A stretch of 6,631 nt of DNA from Flavobacteriaceae bacterium UBA3440 (GTDB lineage: Bacteria; Bacteroidota; Bacteroidia; Flavobacteriales; Flavobacteriaceae), in the NCBI GenBank assembly GCA_002378585.1, contig DFSJ01000042.1, forward strand, positions 1 through 6,631, in the 5' to 3' direction. A model generated the notes under the pieces. That model was not told the origin of the DNA. It saw only the letters and a list, made by a program, of their open reading frames with translations, and made no database searches. The position numbers were made by a program, and so were the translations under genes. Every line of letters begins with the position of its first letter. Position 1 is the stretch's first letter. Positions 6,424 through 6,631 of this stretch are shown here, piece after piece.

Positions 6424-6631
6424 GTGTTTTGTTTTTATCAGTCATGGCCAAGAATCGATCCTCAAGGCTGGTTTTGTGTTTTTGAAGCACGCTCAAATAA
6501 ATCCCGTTTTCCGCGAGTTCTTTATTGATTTGATCAGTGGGTATCTCTTCGTTGAATTGAATTAAATACCCCATGCCCTCTGGAACATAATGGGCCACAG
6601 CTGAGTTTTTGTGAATCCAAGTGGTCAACGC
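6416..6631 (-). CDS. ABC transporter ATP-binding protein, C-terminal end only (cut by window edge)
   Basis: The frame stays open to the right edge, giving 71 residues of what should be a protein of about 300. The Walker A, signature and Walker B motifs lie outside the window, so the call rests on the tail and on context. The visible part matches the small C-terminal domain that follows the nucleotide-binding domain in ABC-2 partner ATPases: a beta-strand GYLIQFNEEIP, a helix TDQINKELAENGI, and the usual ending SLEDRFLAMTDK. The TTG near the edge (6626-6628) is an internal leucine codon, not a start. Its TAG overlaps the permease start by eight bases, which supports an ATPase-permease pair. 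It would energise export at the cytoplasmic face; substrate unknown. Confidence 0.78.
   Translation of the reverse strand, partial: ALTTWIHKNSAVAHYVPEGMGYLIQFNEEIPTDQINKELAENGIYLSVLQKHKTSLEDRFLAMTDKNKTHD

Noticed and set aside
6626..6628. TTG as the start of a small separate gene at the right edge.
   Set aside because: The frame continues to the window end and the product matches the tail of an ABC ATPase, so this is an internal leucine.

Overview
The window is an ordinary-looking chromosomal segment from a member of the Bacteroidota, possibly the Cytophagia; the finer placement is a guess. Three things point there. The promoter-like sites match the Bacteroidota consensus (TTG about 17-23 bases before TAnnTTTG). 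None of the starts examined has a strong Shine-Dalgarno sequence. The LysA, SucC and UvrB proteins read like members of that phylum. The DNA is moderately AT-rich throughout, with no visible change in composition, no mobile element, no CRISPR array and no RNA gene that I can support.

Layout. On the minus strand at the left, lysA (587-1819, diaminopimelate decarboxylase) is followed after 30 bases by a small exported thioredoxin-fold protein (44-556). That unit ends at a strong hairpin terminator at 30-63. A 186-base divergent region (1820-2005) holds a promoter for lysA and one for sucC. sucC (2006-3202, plus strand, succinyl-CoA ligase beta subunit) stands alone, without sucD. It ends at a bidirectional-looking terminator (3221-3247) that it shares with the convergent minus-strand genes.

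The right half is all on the minus strand, in transcription order: the C-terminal end of an ABC transporter ATPase (cut by the window edge), its ABC-2 type permease (8-base overlap), uvrB after a 54-base gap with its own near-leaderless promoter candidate, and a one-domain DUF1456 protein overlapping the uvrB stop by 4 bases (ATGA). The transporter pair may be one unit and uvrB-DUF1456 another, but no terminator separates them, so read-through is possible.

The biology is mostly housekeeping: lysine and peptidoglycan precursor synthesis, the TCA cycle, nucleotide excision repair and an export system of unknown substrate. I do not see a convincing undescribed system. The points most worth a second look are the two terminators whose hairpins contain the stop codon of the gene they end, the translational coupling of a half-length DUF1456 protein to UvrB, the near-leaderless uvrB promoter arrangement, and a perfect 7-base inverted repeat just upstream of the thioredoxin-like gene.
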